A stretch of 64,000 bases of DNA from contig DATIWB010000099.1 of assembly GCA_035519675.1 (NCBI GenBank), positions 1 to 64,000 of the forward strand, given 5' to 3'. Shown here piece by piece: positions 8,362 through 18,578 of the stretch. The stretch comes from RPRB01 sp035519675 (GTDB lineage: Bacteria; Myxococcota; Myxococcia; Myxococcales; Myxococcaceae). The translations under genes were made by a program, and so were the position numbers. Below the pieces are notes generated by a model. The model saw nothing but the letters and a program-made list of their open reading frames with translations. It searched no databases and was not told the DNA's origin. Numbering within the stretch: the first letter of the stretch is position 1; each line of letters opens with the position of its first letter.

Positions 8362-8488
8362 CGCTTGGGTGCTCCCGGGGTCAGGTCAACAGTCAACGTC
8401 GGACTGGCGTCACTCGAGGTGCGCCGACGTGCTCTGGGGGGGAGTCTCCGCCACGGCCGCGGATCGGTCAATCATTTGGCTGAGTTCC

Positions 8489-8529
8489 AAAAAAGCGAAC
8501 GCCCCGGTTCCAGCGAGGGAACCGGGGCG
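8489..8529 (-). terminator. Intrinsic-terminator-like hairpin, leftward
   Basis: Perfect 12-bp stem (8500-8511 with 8518-8529) and a 6-base loop. Read on the minus strand, it is followed after five bases by six T residues (plus-strand A tract 8489-8494). The direction is leftward, towards the RHH genes. The small gap between stem and T-tract makes it slightly non-canonical. Confidence 0.6.
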
Positions 8530-8689
8530 CCCGGGAAAGAAGGGGCGGCAGAGAATGACTCCCTGCGACCCCCGTGGGCCCAGAGGGGGAGGGGGGGGAC
8601 CCCTAGGCCCAACACCTATTGATTTTCGAAGTCAGAACACGCGCGGTGGCTCGCCCATTCCTCACCCCCATCGCCACTGCCACCGAGTG
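8489..8689 (-). ncRNA. Candidate small RNA or attenuated leader, about 200 nt
   Basis: A gene-free stretch framed on the minus strand by a strong sigma70-type promoter (8696-8724) and an intrinsic-terminator-like hairpin with a T6 tract (8489-8529). The predicted transcript starts near 8689. Early in it, CGGTGGC pairs perfectly with GCCACCG, closing a loop of about 28 nt. No protein-coding frame of note is present. I checked for SRP RNA, RNase P RNA and tmRNA signatures and found none; a 6S-like rod is not evident. It may be an independent sRNA or a terminated leader of the RHH pair that follows at 8361. Confidence 0.45.
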
Positions 8690-8695
8690 ACTGTC

Positions 8696-8724
8696 ATTCT
8701 AAGGCCCGCACCGACGGGTCTCAA
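8696..8724 (-). promoter_or_regulatory. Sigma70-type promoter, TTGAGA-N17-TAGAAT
   Basis: On the minus strand the -35 hexamer TTGAGA (plus 8719-8724) and the -10 hexamer TAGAAT (plus 8696-8701) each match consensus at five of six positions, with an ideal 17-base spacer. In a genome of about 70% GC such a match is unlikely by chance. It points away from tilS, into the gene-free region ending at the T6 hairpin. Confidence 0.55.
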
Positions 8725-8771
8725 CCTGCTGAGCGGTGCGATGTGGTCTCCCGGATGTGGATGGCTGTCGC

Positions 8772-10091
8772 ATGCACGACGACCGGCTGAACCAGGCTGT
8801 CATCGAGAAGGCGGTTTCGGCGGCCTTCGGGCGGCAGGCCGGAAGAATTCTCGTGGCCGTGTCCGGCGGGGTCGATTCACTGGCGCTCATGGTGACGGCA
8901 GCCAAGGTCGCGGGGGCCCGGACGGGGGTGGCCTCCCTGGACCATGGGCTCCGGGCGGGCGCTGCGGCCGAGGTGGAACGGGTCCATGAGCTCGCCCGGT
9001 CGCTCGGCCTGCCATTCCACACCCAGTCGCTGGGGCTCCTGCCGGGCCCGGGCGCCGAGGCGCGGGCGCGGGACGCCCGGTACGCGGCCCTGGATCGCAT
9101 CGCCCGCGAGCACGGCTACGAGGCCATCGCCACCGCCCACACCGCGGACGACCAGGCCGAGACCCTGCTGATGCGCCTGGCTCGGGGGGCGGCGCTGCGG
9201 GGTGCGGCTGCCATCCGGGCGGAACGCCCTCGCCTGCTGAGGCCGCTCCTCACCATCCGCCGCACCCAGACCGAGGCGCTGGTGGCCGCCTCCGGTCTCG
9301 AGCCGGTGCGGGACCCGAGCAACGAGGATCCCGGGCTGTTCCGCACGCGCATCCGTCACCACGTGCTGCCCGTCCTGCGCCAGGCCGCGGGACCGTCGGT
9401 GGTGGAGCGGCTGGCCCGCTTCGCCCGCTCGGCGGCCGAGGACGAGGAGCTGCTGTCAGAGATCGCCGCCCAGGCCCTGGAGCGGGTGCGCGAGGGCGCG
9501 GGGCTCGACGCCGTGGCGGTCCGGGCACTTCCCTGGCCGATTCGCGCCCGGGTGCTCCGGGAGTGGCTCGAGGCCCAGGGACAGGCGGTGTCCGACGGGC
9601 TGCTGCGCGAGGCGAGCGCGGCCATCGCCCGCGGCGGGAGAACGGGGTTGCCGGGCCGGGCGGTGCTCGGGGCGGAGGGTGGCTGGGTGCGGGTGCTTCC
9701 CCGGCAAGGCGTGGTCGGGCCGCTGGCGTGCGAGCTTCGACCGGGCGCAGGCGTGGAGTTCGGCGGATTCCGGGTCTCGCTCGGGGAGGGCCCCGGTGTC
9801 CCGGTGGGCGCTGCCACGCCGCCGCTCGTGGTGCGTGCCCGGAGGCCGGGTGACCGCGTCGGACCCGAGACCGGGCCCACCCGGCGGGTCCAGGACGTGC
9901 TCGTCGACGCGTCGGTACCGGCCGAGGCCCGGGGGGCCTGGCCGCTGGTGGCGGACGCCCGCGGGCGTGTGCTGTGGGTGGTGGGGCTGTGGCCGCGTGC
10001 CCACCCCGGCCCGGCGCCTTTCCTGCGTGCCGAGCCCCTCGAGCGCCCTGGCGCGGCACGGCCGAGCGCTGGAGGGGAGGGTTCGTTATAG
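8772..10091 (+). CDS. tilS: tRNA(Ile)-lysidine synthase
   Basis: 439 residues. N-type ATP pyrophosphatase that adds lysine to C34 of tRNA-Ile(CAU), switching it from AUG to AUA decoding. The PP-loop SGGVDSLAL lies near residue 31. It is followed by SLDHGLR, RDARYAALD, TAHTADDQAET and the LLRPLL/IRRTQTEAL region, then SNEDPGLFRTRIRH. C-terminal TilS domains follow (RARRPGDRVGP). The ATG at 8772 was preferred to an in-frame ATG at 8736 because the family begins just before the PP-loop. tilS upstream of ftsH is a widely conserved order. Confidence 0.92.
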   Translation: MHDDRLNQAVIEKAVSAAFGRQAGRILVAVSGGVDSLALMVTAAKVAGARTGVASLDHGLRAGAAAEVERVHELARSLGLPFHTQSLGLLPGPGAEARARDARYAALDRIAREHGYEAIATAHTADDQAETLLMRLARGAALRGAAAIRAERPRLLRPLLTIRRTQTEALVAASGLEPVRDPSNEDPGLFRTRIRHHVLPVLRQAAGPSVVERLARFARSAAEDEELLSEIAAQALERVREGAGLDAVAVRALPWPIRARVLREWLEAQGQAVSDGLLREASAAIARGGRTGLPGRAVLGAEGGWVRVLPRQGVVGPLACELRPGAGVEFGGFRVSLGEGPGVPVGAATPPLVVRARRPGDRVGPETGPTRRVQDVLVDASVPAEARGAWPLVADARGRVLWVVGLWPRAHPGPAPFLRAEPLERPGAARPSAGGEGSL

Positions 10092-10214
10092 GCGCAAAAC
10101 GGGCGTGCCTGTTCGAGTGCTTGCGACTGGCCCGAAGGGCCCGTCAGAATGCTGGATCTCGGACCCCGGACGGGTCCCGAGGTCGCGCCCGGAGTCGAAA
10201 GGGGCAGTCCACAC

Positions 10215-12128
<1,914 letters not shown>

Positions 12129-12574
12129 CGCCTGAGCCGACCTTCATCGATGCGGCCCTCGCTGGCCCCGGCCGCGGGAGGGTCGCCGCGTGGGGTGAAG
12201 CGCCCGGAGAGGAACGCGGCGTCGTCCGGCTGATCCCGGAGAAGCACGGCCGGGCGGCCTGCGCGACCTCGAGCGCTCGCGGACGGCTGCCGCTCGCTCG
12301 ACCCGGCCCGGCGTTCGAGCCTTGCCCGAACAGGCGACGCGTCGGTTTACCGAAGCCCTTGCAGGAACCTTCTTGGAACGGTCCGGGTCGAGGGGTGCCG
12401 ATCCAGAACCCGAGGATTGCCCTCCCCCAGCCTCTGCATGGGCTGCTCAGACGCCGTCTGCCTCGCGCGAAGCAGGTGCGCTCGCGGAGCCACGTCCGGC
12501 CGCGCGCTGGAGGCTGCCGCGCCTGTCAGCGACCGGCTGCCCCGCTTCGGTGGTTCTGCTAGCACTCCCGCCTG
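12129..12574. other. Intergenic region between ftsH and folP, no gene seen
   Basis: 446 bases. Open frames crossing it on both strands lack recognisable domains and read as GC-driven noise (for example 12322-12603 on the plus strand, rich in Pro/Ala/Ser). Only short inverted repeats occur, such as TCGG-TTTA-CCGA near 12340. No T-rich terminator, tRNA or riboswitch core was found. Confidence 0.5.
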
Positions 12575-13792
12575 GTGATCCTCGCCCGCCCCATCCACCT
12601 TGACCGCGACGGCGACCTCGAACCCGTCTGGGAGCGCCTCGGCCTGGCGCCCGCCTCGAGGCAGCTGCTCCTCGAGACGGTCGGGCGCGGGCACCTCCTC
12701 CTCACCGGGCTCGGAACTGCCGAGTCGCGGTTCCTGCGCGACCACGAGGATCCTCGCGTCACCTGCATCCTCTCCGACCCGGGCCGGCGTCCGGGCGGAG
12801 CGACCGTCTCCGGGACCCACGCGGGCATCGAGGCGCTGGCCCGGCTCGCCGAGGCGAGGGGACTGGGCGAGCTCGCCCGGGCGCTCGACGTGGCCATGGC
12901 GACCGACGTCCCGCCCAACCCCACGGTGCTCGGCGCCCGGACCTTTCGCTGGGGCGAGCGCACCCACCTCATGGGGGTGGTGAACGTCACGCCCGACAGC
13001 TTCAGCGACGGAGGCCGGCACCTCGAGCGCGAGCCGGCGGTTCGGCACGCGCTGGAGCTGGTGGAGGCCGGGGCGGACCTCCTGGACATCGGCGGAGAGT
13101 CCACCCGCCCCGGCGCGGGCGAGGTCCCGGTCCAGGTGGAGCTGGATCGGGTGCTCCCGGTCCTCGAGGCCCTCCGCGCCGCGACCGACATCCCCGTGTC
13201 GATCGACACCCGGAAGGCCGAGGTCGCCCGCGCGGCGACTCGCGCCGGGGCGGTCCTGGTGAACGACGTGAGCGGCCTCGCGCACGATCCGGGCCTGGCG
13301 GCGGTGGTCGCCGAGGCCGGCGCCGCGCTCGCCCTGATGCACATCCAGGGGACGCCGGAGACGATGCAGGTCGACCCTCGCTACCACGACCTGGTCGCCG
13401 AGGTCATCGAGTCGCTCGCCGGAAGCGTCGACCGGGCGGTCGCCGCCGGCGTGCGGCGCGAGCGCATCTGGGTCGACCCGGGGATCGGCTTCGGGAAGAC
13501 GGTGGGACACAATCTCTTCCTGCTCCGCCACCTGGCCGAGCTCCGCGTCCTTGGCGCCCCCGTCCTGGTGGGGACCAGCCGCAAGCGGTTCCTCGGGGCG
13601 CTGGCCGGCGGCCGCCCGCCCGAGCAGCGGCTTGCGGGGACCCTGGCCTCCATCGCCGCGGTGGCGGTGCTCCACGGCGCGGACGTGGTCCGGGTGCACG
13701 ACGTCCCCGAGGTGAAGGACGCGCTCGCCGTTGCCGACGCCATCGCCCGGGCCCGCGAGGGGGGCGAGGCGTGGGGTCCGCCGAGGCACTGA
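12575..13792 (+). CDS. folP: Dihydropteroate synthase with N-terminal extension
   Basis: 405 residues from a GTG. Condenses 6-hydroxymethyl-dihydropterin pyrophosphate with p-aminobenzoate to form dihydropteroate (folate synthesis). The TIM-barrel core begins near residue 130 with MGVVNVTPDSFSDGG, followed by DIGGESTRPGA, PVSIDTRKAEVA, VLVNDVSGL, WVDPGIGFGKT and GTSRKRFLGAL, so all pterin and pABA motifs are present. About 125 extra residues precede the core (usual length about 280). I recall comparable extensions in deltaproteobacterial FolP. The gene sits in the conserved ftsH-folP-glmM neighbourhood. Confidence 0.93.
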   Translation: MILARPIHLDRDGDLEPVWERLGLAPASRQLLLETVGRGHLLLTGLGTAESRFLRDHEDPRVTCILSDPGRRPGGATVSGTHAGIEALARLAEARGLGELARALDVAMATDVPPNPTVLGARTFRWGERTHLMGVVNVTPDSFSDGGRHLEREPAVRHALELVEAGADLLDIGGESTRPGAGEVPVQVELDRVLPVLEALRAATDIPVSIDTRKAEVARAATRAGAVLVNDVSGLAHDPGLAAVVAEAGAALALMHIQGTPETMQVDPRYHDLVAEVIESLAGSVDRAVAAGVRRERIWVDPGIGFGKTVGHNLFLLRHLAELRVLGAPVLVGTSRKRFLGALAGGRPPEQRLAGTLASIAAVAVLHGADVVRVHDVPEVKDALAVADAIARAREGGEAWGPPRH

Positions 13793-13902
13793 CGCCTCGC
13801 GACGGGCGTCCGACACCGCGCAGATCTTGCGCGGACTGGGTCCAACTTGAAATCGCCACCGCCGCGTGGCCTGTTGCCCGGTGAGACTTTCAGGAGGGCG
13901 GC

Positions 13903-15795
13903 ATGGCACTCGAGCATCTCCTCGAAGTGGGGGAGGGAATCCCGGCGCCGGAGAAGGTGCGCCGCGCGGCGAACCTTCAAGACGTTCGAGCGGAGCACGC
14001 CCGCAGCCTGGCCGATCCGCAGGGGTTCTGGGGCGAGCAGGCGAAGCGCTTCCGGTGGTCGCAGCCGTGGACGCGGGTGCTCGAGTGGCGCGTGCCTGAC
14101 CACCAGTGGTTCATCGGCGCGAAGTGCAACATCACCGAGAACGCGCTCGACCGCCACGCCGACGGGCCCCGCCGCCACCACCGCGCCTTCGTCTGCATCG
14201 ACGAGGACGGGACCGAGCGGAGCATCACCTACGGCGAGCTGCGGGACCTGGTGTCGAAGCTGGCCAGCGGCCTGCGCTCGCTCGGGGTCGGCGTCGGCGA
14301 CCGGGTGATCATCTACATGCCGCTGACGCTCGAGGGGATCGCCTCGATGCTGGCCGTCGCCCGGCTCGGCGCCGTCCACTCGGTGGTCTATGCCGGCCTT
14401 GGCGTCGGCGCGCTGCGCGACCGCATCGTCGATGCCGGGGCGAAGCTGATCATCGCCGGCGACATCGGGTTCCGCCGGGGAAAGACGGTCGAGCTGCAGG
14501 GCATCGTCGACGAGGCGCTCCCCGGGCTCGGCGTCGAGCACCTGGTCTGGTTCCAGCGGCGCGCGGGGGGCGGCCGGCCACTCAAGCCGAACGAGGTCGA
14601 CTTCCGGGAGCTGGTCCAGCGCAGCAAGCCGGACGTCGCCCCGGTCCAGGTGGACAGCGAGCACCCGCTGTTCATCCTCTACACCTCGGGCTCCACCGGG
14701 AAGCCGAAGGGCGTGGTGCACGTGCACGGCGGCTACATGGTCGGCACCGCGTACCACCTCCGGACCTTCTACGATCTGAAGGACGACGACGTCTTCTGGT
14801 GCACCAGCGACATCGGCTGGGTGGTGGGGCACTCGTACATCGTCTACGCGCCGCTGGTGGAGGGCATCACCACCGTGGTGCGGGAGGGGGCGATCGACTT
14901 CCCCGATCCGGGCATCGCCTGGCGGGTGGTGGAGAAGCACAAGGTGAACGTCATCTTCACCGCCCCCACCGCGCTCCGGATGTTCATGAAGTTCGGCGGC
15001 GAGCTACCGGCGAAGTCCAACCTCTCCTCGCTGCGGCTGATCACCGTCGCCGGCGAGCCGCTCAACCCCGAAGCCTGCCGCTGGGCGTTCGAGCACCTGG
15101 TGGACAACGGCAAGCGCGGATTCATCGCCGACAACTGGTGGCAGACCGAGCTCGGCGGACCGGCCCTGGGAACTCCGCTGTGCATCGCCGCGCGGCCGGG
15201 AGCGGTGGGCCTGCCGCTGCCCGGGGTGGACGCGGTGGTGGTGGACACCGACGGCAAGGAGGTCCCCAAGGGGCAAGGAGGGGTGCTCGCGCTCCGCCGT
15301 CCCTTCCCCCACATGATGCGGACCGTCTGGGGCGATCACGAGCGGTGGCGCCAGTACTGGGACGAGATCCCCGGCCAGGTCTACGCCGCGGGCGACGTCG
15401 CCAGCTGGGACAAGGACGGCTACTTCACCGTGCTCGGCCGCAGCGACGACGTGCTGAACGTCGCCGGGCACCGCATCGGCACCGCCGATGTGGAGAGCGC
15501 GCTGGTGAGCCACCCGGCCATCGCCGAGGCGGCGGTCATCGGCATCCCCGATCCGGTGAAGGGGGAGGGGATCAAGGCGTTCTGCATCCTCCGGGCGGGT
15601 CGGAAGGCGACGCCCGAGCTGGAGGCCGAGCTGGTGCAGCACGTCCGCCACGAGCTGGGGCCCATCGCCACCCCGAACAGCATCAAGATCGTGGACAAGC
15701 TGCCGAAGACCCGCAGCGGAAAGATCGTCCGGCGGCTGCTCCGGGCGCAGGAGCTGGGAAAGGACGCCGGCGACCTCTCGACGCTCGAGGAGTAG
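13903..15795 (+). CDS. acs: Acetyl-CoA synthetase (AMP-forming), Acs-type
   Basis: 630 residues. Activates acetate (or propionate) to acyl-CoA through an acyl-adenylate. Visible motifs are the P-loop YTSGSTGKPKGVVHVHGG near 263, DNWWQTELGG (family aromatic pair lining the acyl pocket; classical Acs has TG rather than LG), AAGDVASWDKDGYFTVLGRSDD, and the C-terminal PKTRSGKIVRR whose Lys (about 607) is the acetylation-regulated catalytic lysine. AGGAGGGCGGC before the ATG is a good ribosome-binding site. It is inserted between folP and glmM, genes usually close together. The LG change means a different short acyl substrate cannot be excluded. Confidence 0.85.
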   Translation: MALEHLLEVGEGIPAPEKVRRAANLQDVRAEHARSLADPQGFWGEQAKRFRWSQPWTRVLEWRVPDHQWFIGAKCNITENALDRHADGPRRHHRAFVCIDEDGTERSITYGELRDLVSKLASGLRSLGVGVGDRVIIYMPLTLEGIASMLAVARLGAVHSVVYAGLGVGALRDRIVDAGAKLIIAGDIGFRRGKTVELQGIVDEALPGLGVEHLVWFQRRAGGGRPLKPNEVDFRELVQRSKPDVAPVQVDSEHPLFILYTSGSTGKPKGVVHVHGGYMVGTAYHLRTFYDLKDDDVFWCTSDIGWVVGHSYIVYAPLVEGITTVVREGAIDFPDPGIAWRVVEKHKVNVIFTAPTALRMFMKFGGELPAKSNLSSLRLITVAGEPLNPEACRWAFEHLVDNGKRGFIADNWWQTELGGPALGTPLCIAARPGAVGLPLPGVDAVVVDTDGKEVPKGQGGVLALRRPFPHMMRTVWGDHERWRQYWDEIPGQVYAAGDVASWDKDGYFTVLGRSDDVLNVAGHRIGTADVESALVSHPAIAEAAVIGIPDPVKGEGIKAFCILRAGRKATPELEAELVQHVRHELGPIATPNSIKIVDKLPKTRSGKIVRRLLRAQELGKDAGDLSTLEE

Positions 15796-15899
15796 GACTT
15801 ACCCCTGGACACCTCGGTTGCCTTGCGGGCCCGGGTCGCGGTCCCTACCATGGGAGCCGACCCGGGGAGGCGTGACGGGCGGCGGGAGGGTCGAGCAAA

Positions 15900-17282
15900 G
15901 TGAGGTTGATGAGGCTTCCAGAGGCCCAGACGAAGACGAGGCTGTTCGGCACTGACGGGGTCCGGGGCACGGCCAACGTCTGGCCGATGACCGCCGAGGT
16001 GGCGATGCAGCTCGGGCGGGCGCTGGCCTTCCTGATCCGCAACGGCAACCACCGGCACCGGGTGGTGATCGGCAAGGACACCCGGCTCTCGGGCTACATG
16101 CTGGAGCAGGCGCTGGCCGCGGGCATCACCTCGATGGGCGTGGACGTGGAGCTGGTGGGACCGCTCCCGACGCCTGGCATCGCCAACATCACCACCTCGA
16201 TGCGCGCCGACGCGGGCGCGGTCATCTCCGCCTCGCACAACCCGTACCAGGACAACGGCATCAAGTTCTTCTGGCGGGATGGGTTCAAGCTGCCCGACGA
16301 GACCGAGGAGAAGCTGGAGGAGCTGGTCACCAGCGGCCAGATCGACGAGATCCGCCCCACCGCCGACAAGATCGGCCGTGCCGTCCGGCTCGACGACGCC
16401 CGTGGCCGGTACATCGTCTTCCTCAAGAACACCTTCCCCCGCGAGCTGACGCTGGAGGGGTTGAAGATCGTCGTCGACTGCGCGCACGGCGCGGCCTACC
16501 GGAGCGCGCCGTCGGTGCTCCAGGAGCTGGGGGCGACCGTGGTGTGCCTGGCCTGTGAGCCGAACGGCCTCAACATCAACGACGGGGTGGGCGCGGTCCA
16601 CCCCGAGCACATGGCGCAGGCGGTGGTCGAGCACGGGGCGCACCTGGGCCTGGCGCTGGACGGAGACGCCGACCGGCTAATCGTCGCCGACGAGAAGGGC
16701 CGGATCGTCGACGGCGACGCGATCATGGCGGTGTGCACCGGGGAGATGGTCTCCCAGGAACGCCTCCGCACCCGGACCCTGGTGACCACGGTGATGTCCA
16801 ACGTGGGCCTGGAGCGGGCGGTGGGGCGCTGGGGGGTCCAGGTGGTCCGGACCAAGGTGGGCGACCGTTACGTGGTGGAAGAGATGCGGCGAGCTGGGCA
16901 CAGCCTCGGCGGGGAGCAGTCGGGCCACCTGGTCTTCCTCGACCACGCCACGACGGGCGACGGGACGCTGGCTGCCCTCCAGCTGCTGGCGGTGATGTGC
17001 CGGCAGCAGAAGCCCCTCTCCGAGCTGGCCAGCATCTTCGAGCCCGTACCGCAGACCCTGCTCTCGCTGGTGGTCAAGGAGCGGAAGGACCTGGAGGGGC
17101 TTCCCGGCGTGACCGCCGCGATCGATGCCGTTCGGGGCAAGCTCGGAAAGGACGGCCGGGTGTTCGTCCGCTACAGCGGAACCGAGCCCAAGGTACGGAT
17201 CCTCATCGAGGGGCCGGACCGTGCCCGGAACGAGGAGCACGCGCAGTCGATCGCCGCCGCCCTGAGCGCCGCGCTCGGCTGA
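15900..17282 (+). CDS. glmM: Phosphoglucosamine mutase
   Basis: 460 residues from a GTG at 15900; an ATG at 15909 would give 457. Converts glucosamine-6-phosphate to glucosamine-1-phosphate for UDP-GlcNAc and cell wall synthesis. Hallmarks are LFGTDGVRGTANVWPMT at the start, the phosphoserine loop VISASHNPYQDNGIKFF near 110, the metal loop DGDADRLIVADEKG, the sugar-specificity loop GGEQSGHLVF and the phosphate-binding VRYSGTEPKVRI near the C-terminus. The full family set is present, separating it from phosphoglucomutase. Confidence 0.95.
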   Translation: MRLMRLPEAQTKTRLFGTDGVRGTANVWPMTAEVAMQLGRALAFLIRNGNHRHRVVIGKDTRLSGYMLEQALAAGITSMGVDVELVGPLPTPGIANITTSMRADAGAVISASHNPYQDNGIKFFWRDGFKLPDETEEKLEELVTSGQIDEIRPTADKIGRAVRLDDARGRYIVFLKNTFPRELTLEGLKIVVDCAHGAAYRSAPSVLQELGATVVCLACEPNGLNINDGVGAVHPEHMAQAVVEHGAHLGLALDGDADRLIVADEKGRIVDGDAIMAVCTGEMVSQERLRTRTLVTTVMSNVGLERAVGRWGVQVVRTKVGDRYVVEEMRRAGHSLGGEQSGHLVFLDHATTGDGTLAALQLLAVMCRQQKPLSELASIFEPVPQTLLSLVVKERKDLEGLPGVTAAIDAVRGKLGKDGRVFVRYSGTEPKVRILIEGPDRARNEEHAQSIAAALSAALG

Positions 17283-17354
17283 GCCGCTGCCGACGGGGGC
17301 TCCGAGTCGACTGTATCGGCGGCATCCTCTGCGTTGGGGTAAGACTCCACGCCC

Positions 17355-18077
17355 ATGGGACAGCGACTCGGCGTCAACGTCGACCACGTGGCCACCCTGC
17401 GGCAGGTCCGCCGCGCCACCTACCCGGACCCGGTGACAGCGGCGGCGCTGGCCGAGGCGGCCGGGGCGGGGCAGATCACCATCCACCTCCGCGAGGACCG
17501 GCGGCACATCCAGGACCGCGATCTGAAGCTCCTTCGCGAGACCTGCCAGACGCTGCTGAACCTGGAAATGGCGGCCACCCAGGAGATGGTGAAGATCGCC
17601 TACGAGGTGAAGCCCGATCTGGTCACGCTGGTGCCCGAGCGCCGCGAGGAGCTCACCACCGAGGGCGGGCTCGACGTCTCCAGCCAGCGAGAGTCCCTGG
17701 CGCAGGTGGTCCGGCACCTCAAGGACGGGGACGTCGTGGTCTCCCTGTTCATCGACCCGGACCTGGACGCGGTGCGGGCCTCGCACAAGCTCGGGGCGGA
17801 TCGGATCGAGCTGCACACCGGCCGCTACTGCGAGGCCCGGAACGCGAAGGAGCGCTCCCGGGAGCTGCTGCGGGTCGTCGATGCGGCGCGGGCCGGGAGC
17901 AAGCTCGGCCTCGGCGTCGCCGCCGGCCACGGGCTGAACTACGAGAACGTGCAGGCCATCGCCCGGATCGGCGAGATCGACGAGCTGAACATCGGGCACG
18001 CGATCGTCGCCCGCTCGGTGCTGGTGGGCATGGACCGGGCGGTGCGCGACATGCTCGCCCTGATGCGGGACGGCTGA
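17355..18077 (+). CDS. pdxJ: Pyridoxine 5'-phosphate synthase
   Basis: 240 residues. Condenses 1-deoxyxylulose-5-phosphate with 3-amino-2-oxopropyl phosphate to pyridoxine 5'-phosphate. Signature segments are LGVNVDHVATLRQ, ITIHLREDRRHIQDRD, VTLVPERREELTTEGGLDV, IELHTGRYCEA, GVAAGHGLNYEN and IGEIDELNIGHAIVARSV, which fit PdxJ throughout. acpS follows two bases after its stop, the common pdxJ-acpS arrangement. Confidence 0.95.
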   Translation: MGQRLGVNVDHVATLRQVRRATYPDPVTAAALAEAAGAGQITIHLREDRRHIQDRDLKLLRETCQTLLNLEMAATQEMVKIAYEVKPDLVTLVPERREELTTEGGLDVSSQRESLAQVVRHLKDGDVVVSLFIDPDLDAVRASHKLGADRIELHTGRYCEARNAKERSRELLRVVDAARAGSKLGLGVAAGHGLNYENVQAIARIGEIDELNIGHAIVARSVLVGMDRAVRDMLALMRDG

Positions 18078-18079
18078 GC

Positions 18080-18457
18080 ATGACGGTCGTCGGCCTGGGC
18101 ATGGACGTCTGCTCGGTGGAGCGCATCGCCCGGGTGCTCGCTGGACCCAATGGCCAGCGCTTCCGGGCGCGGGTCTTCACCGAGGCGGAGATCGCCACCT
18201 GCGACGGACGAAGCGAGGCGGCGACTGCGTTTGCGGCCCGCTTCGCGGCGAAGGAGGCCCTGGTGAAGGCGCTGGGCGCGCCCCCCGGGGTCCGCTGGCG
18301 GGACATGGAGGTGGTGAAGGCGCCGACCGGAGCGCCCGCGTTCACGCTCAGCGGGGTGGCCGCTCGAGAGGTCCTGGCGCGTCGAGCGCGGGTGCTCCTC
18401 ACCTTGAGTCACGACGCGGGCGTGGCTGCAGCGACGGTCGTGCTCGACTCCGGGTGA
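18080..18457 (+). CDS. acpS: Holo-[acyl-carrier-protein] synthase
   Basis: 125 residues. Transfers 4'-phosphopantetheine from CoA to apo-ACP. GLGMDVCSVERI carries the Mg-binding Asp (D9), and RFAAKEALVKALG carries the second acidic ligand (E59). Both are in the expected positions, and the length is normal for AcpS. It lies two bases after pdxJ and is probably co-transcribed and coupled. Confidence 0.93.
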   Translation: MTVVGLGMDVCSVERIARVLAGPNGQRFRARVFTEAEIATCDGRSEAATAFAARFAAKEALVKALGAPPGVRWRDMEVVKAPTGAPAFTLSGVAAREVLARRARVLLTLSHDAGVAAATVVLDSG

Positions 18458-18578
18458 GGCCCGTGGGCCCGGCGTCTGCCGGCGCCCGCGGAGAGCGTAC
18501 GCTCCCGGTGATCTCCCCGGTGCCGTGAGGCCGCGGACTTGCGGCGCCCCCGCTTCGGCTGCACGCTCGGGAGTGACG

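Noticed and set aside
8501..8528. Terminator acting rightward on the plus strand
   Set aside because: No T-tract after the stem on the plus strand; the T6 is on the minus-strand side only.
12322..12603. 93-codon plus-strand frame between ftsH and folP
   Set aside because: Pro/Ala/Ser-rich, no family, and overlaps the folP start.
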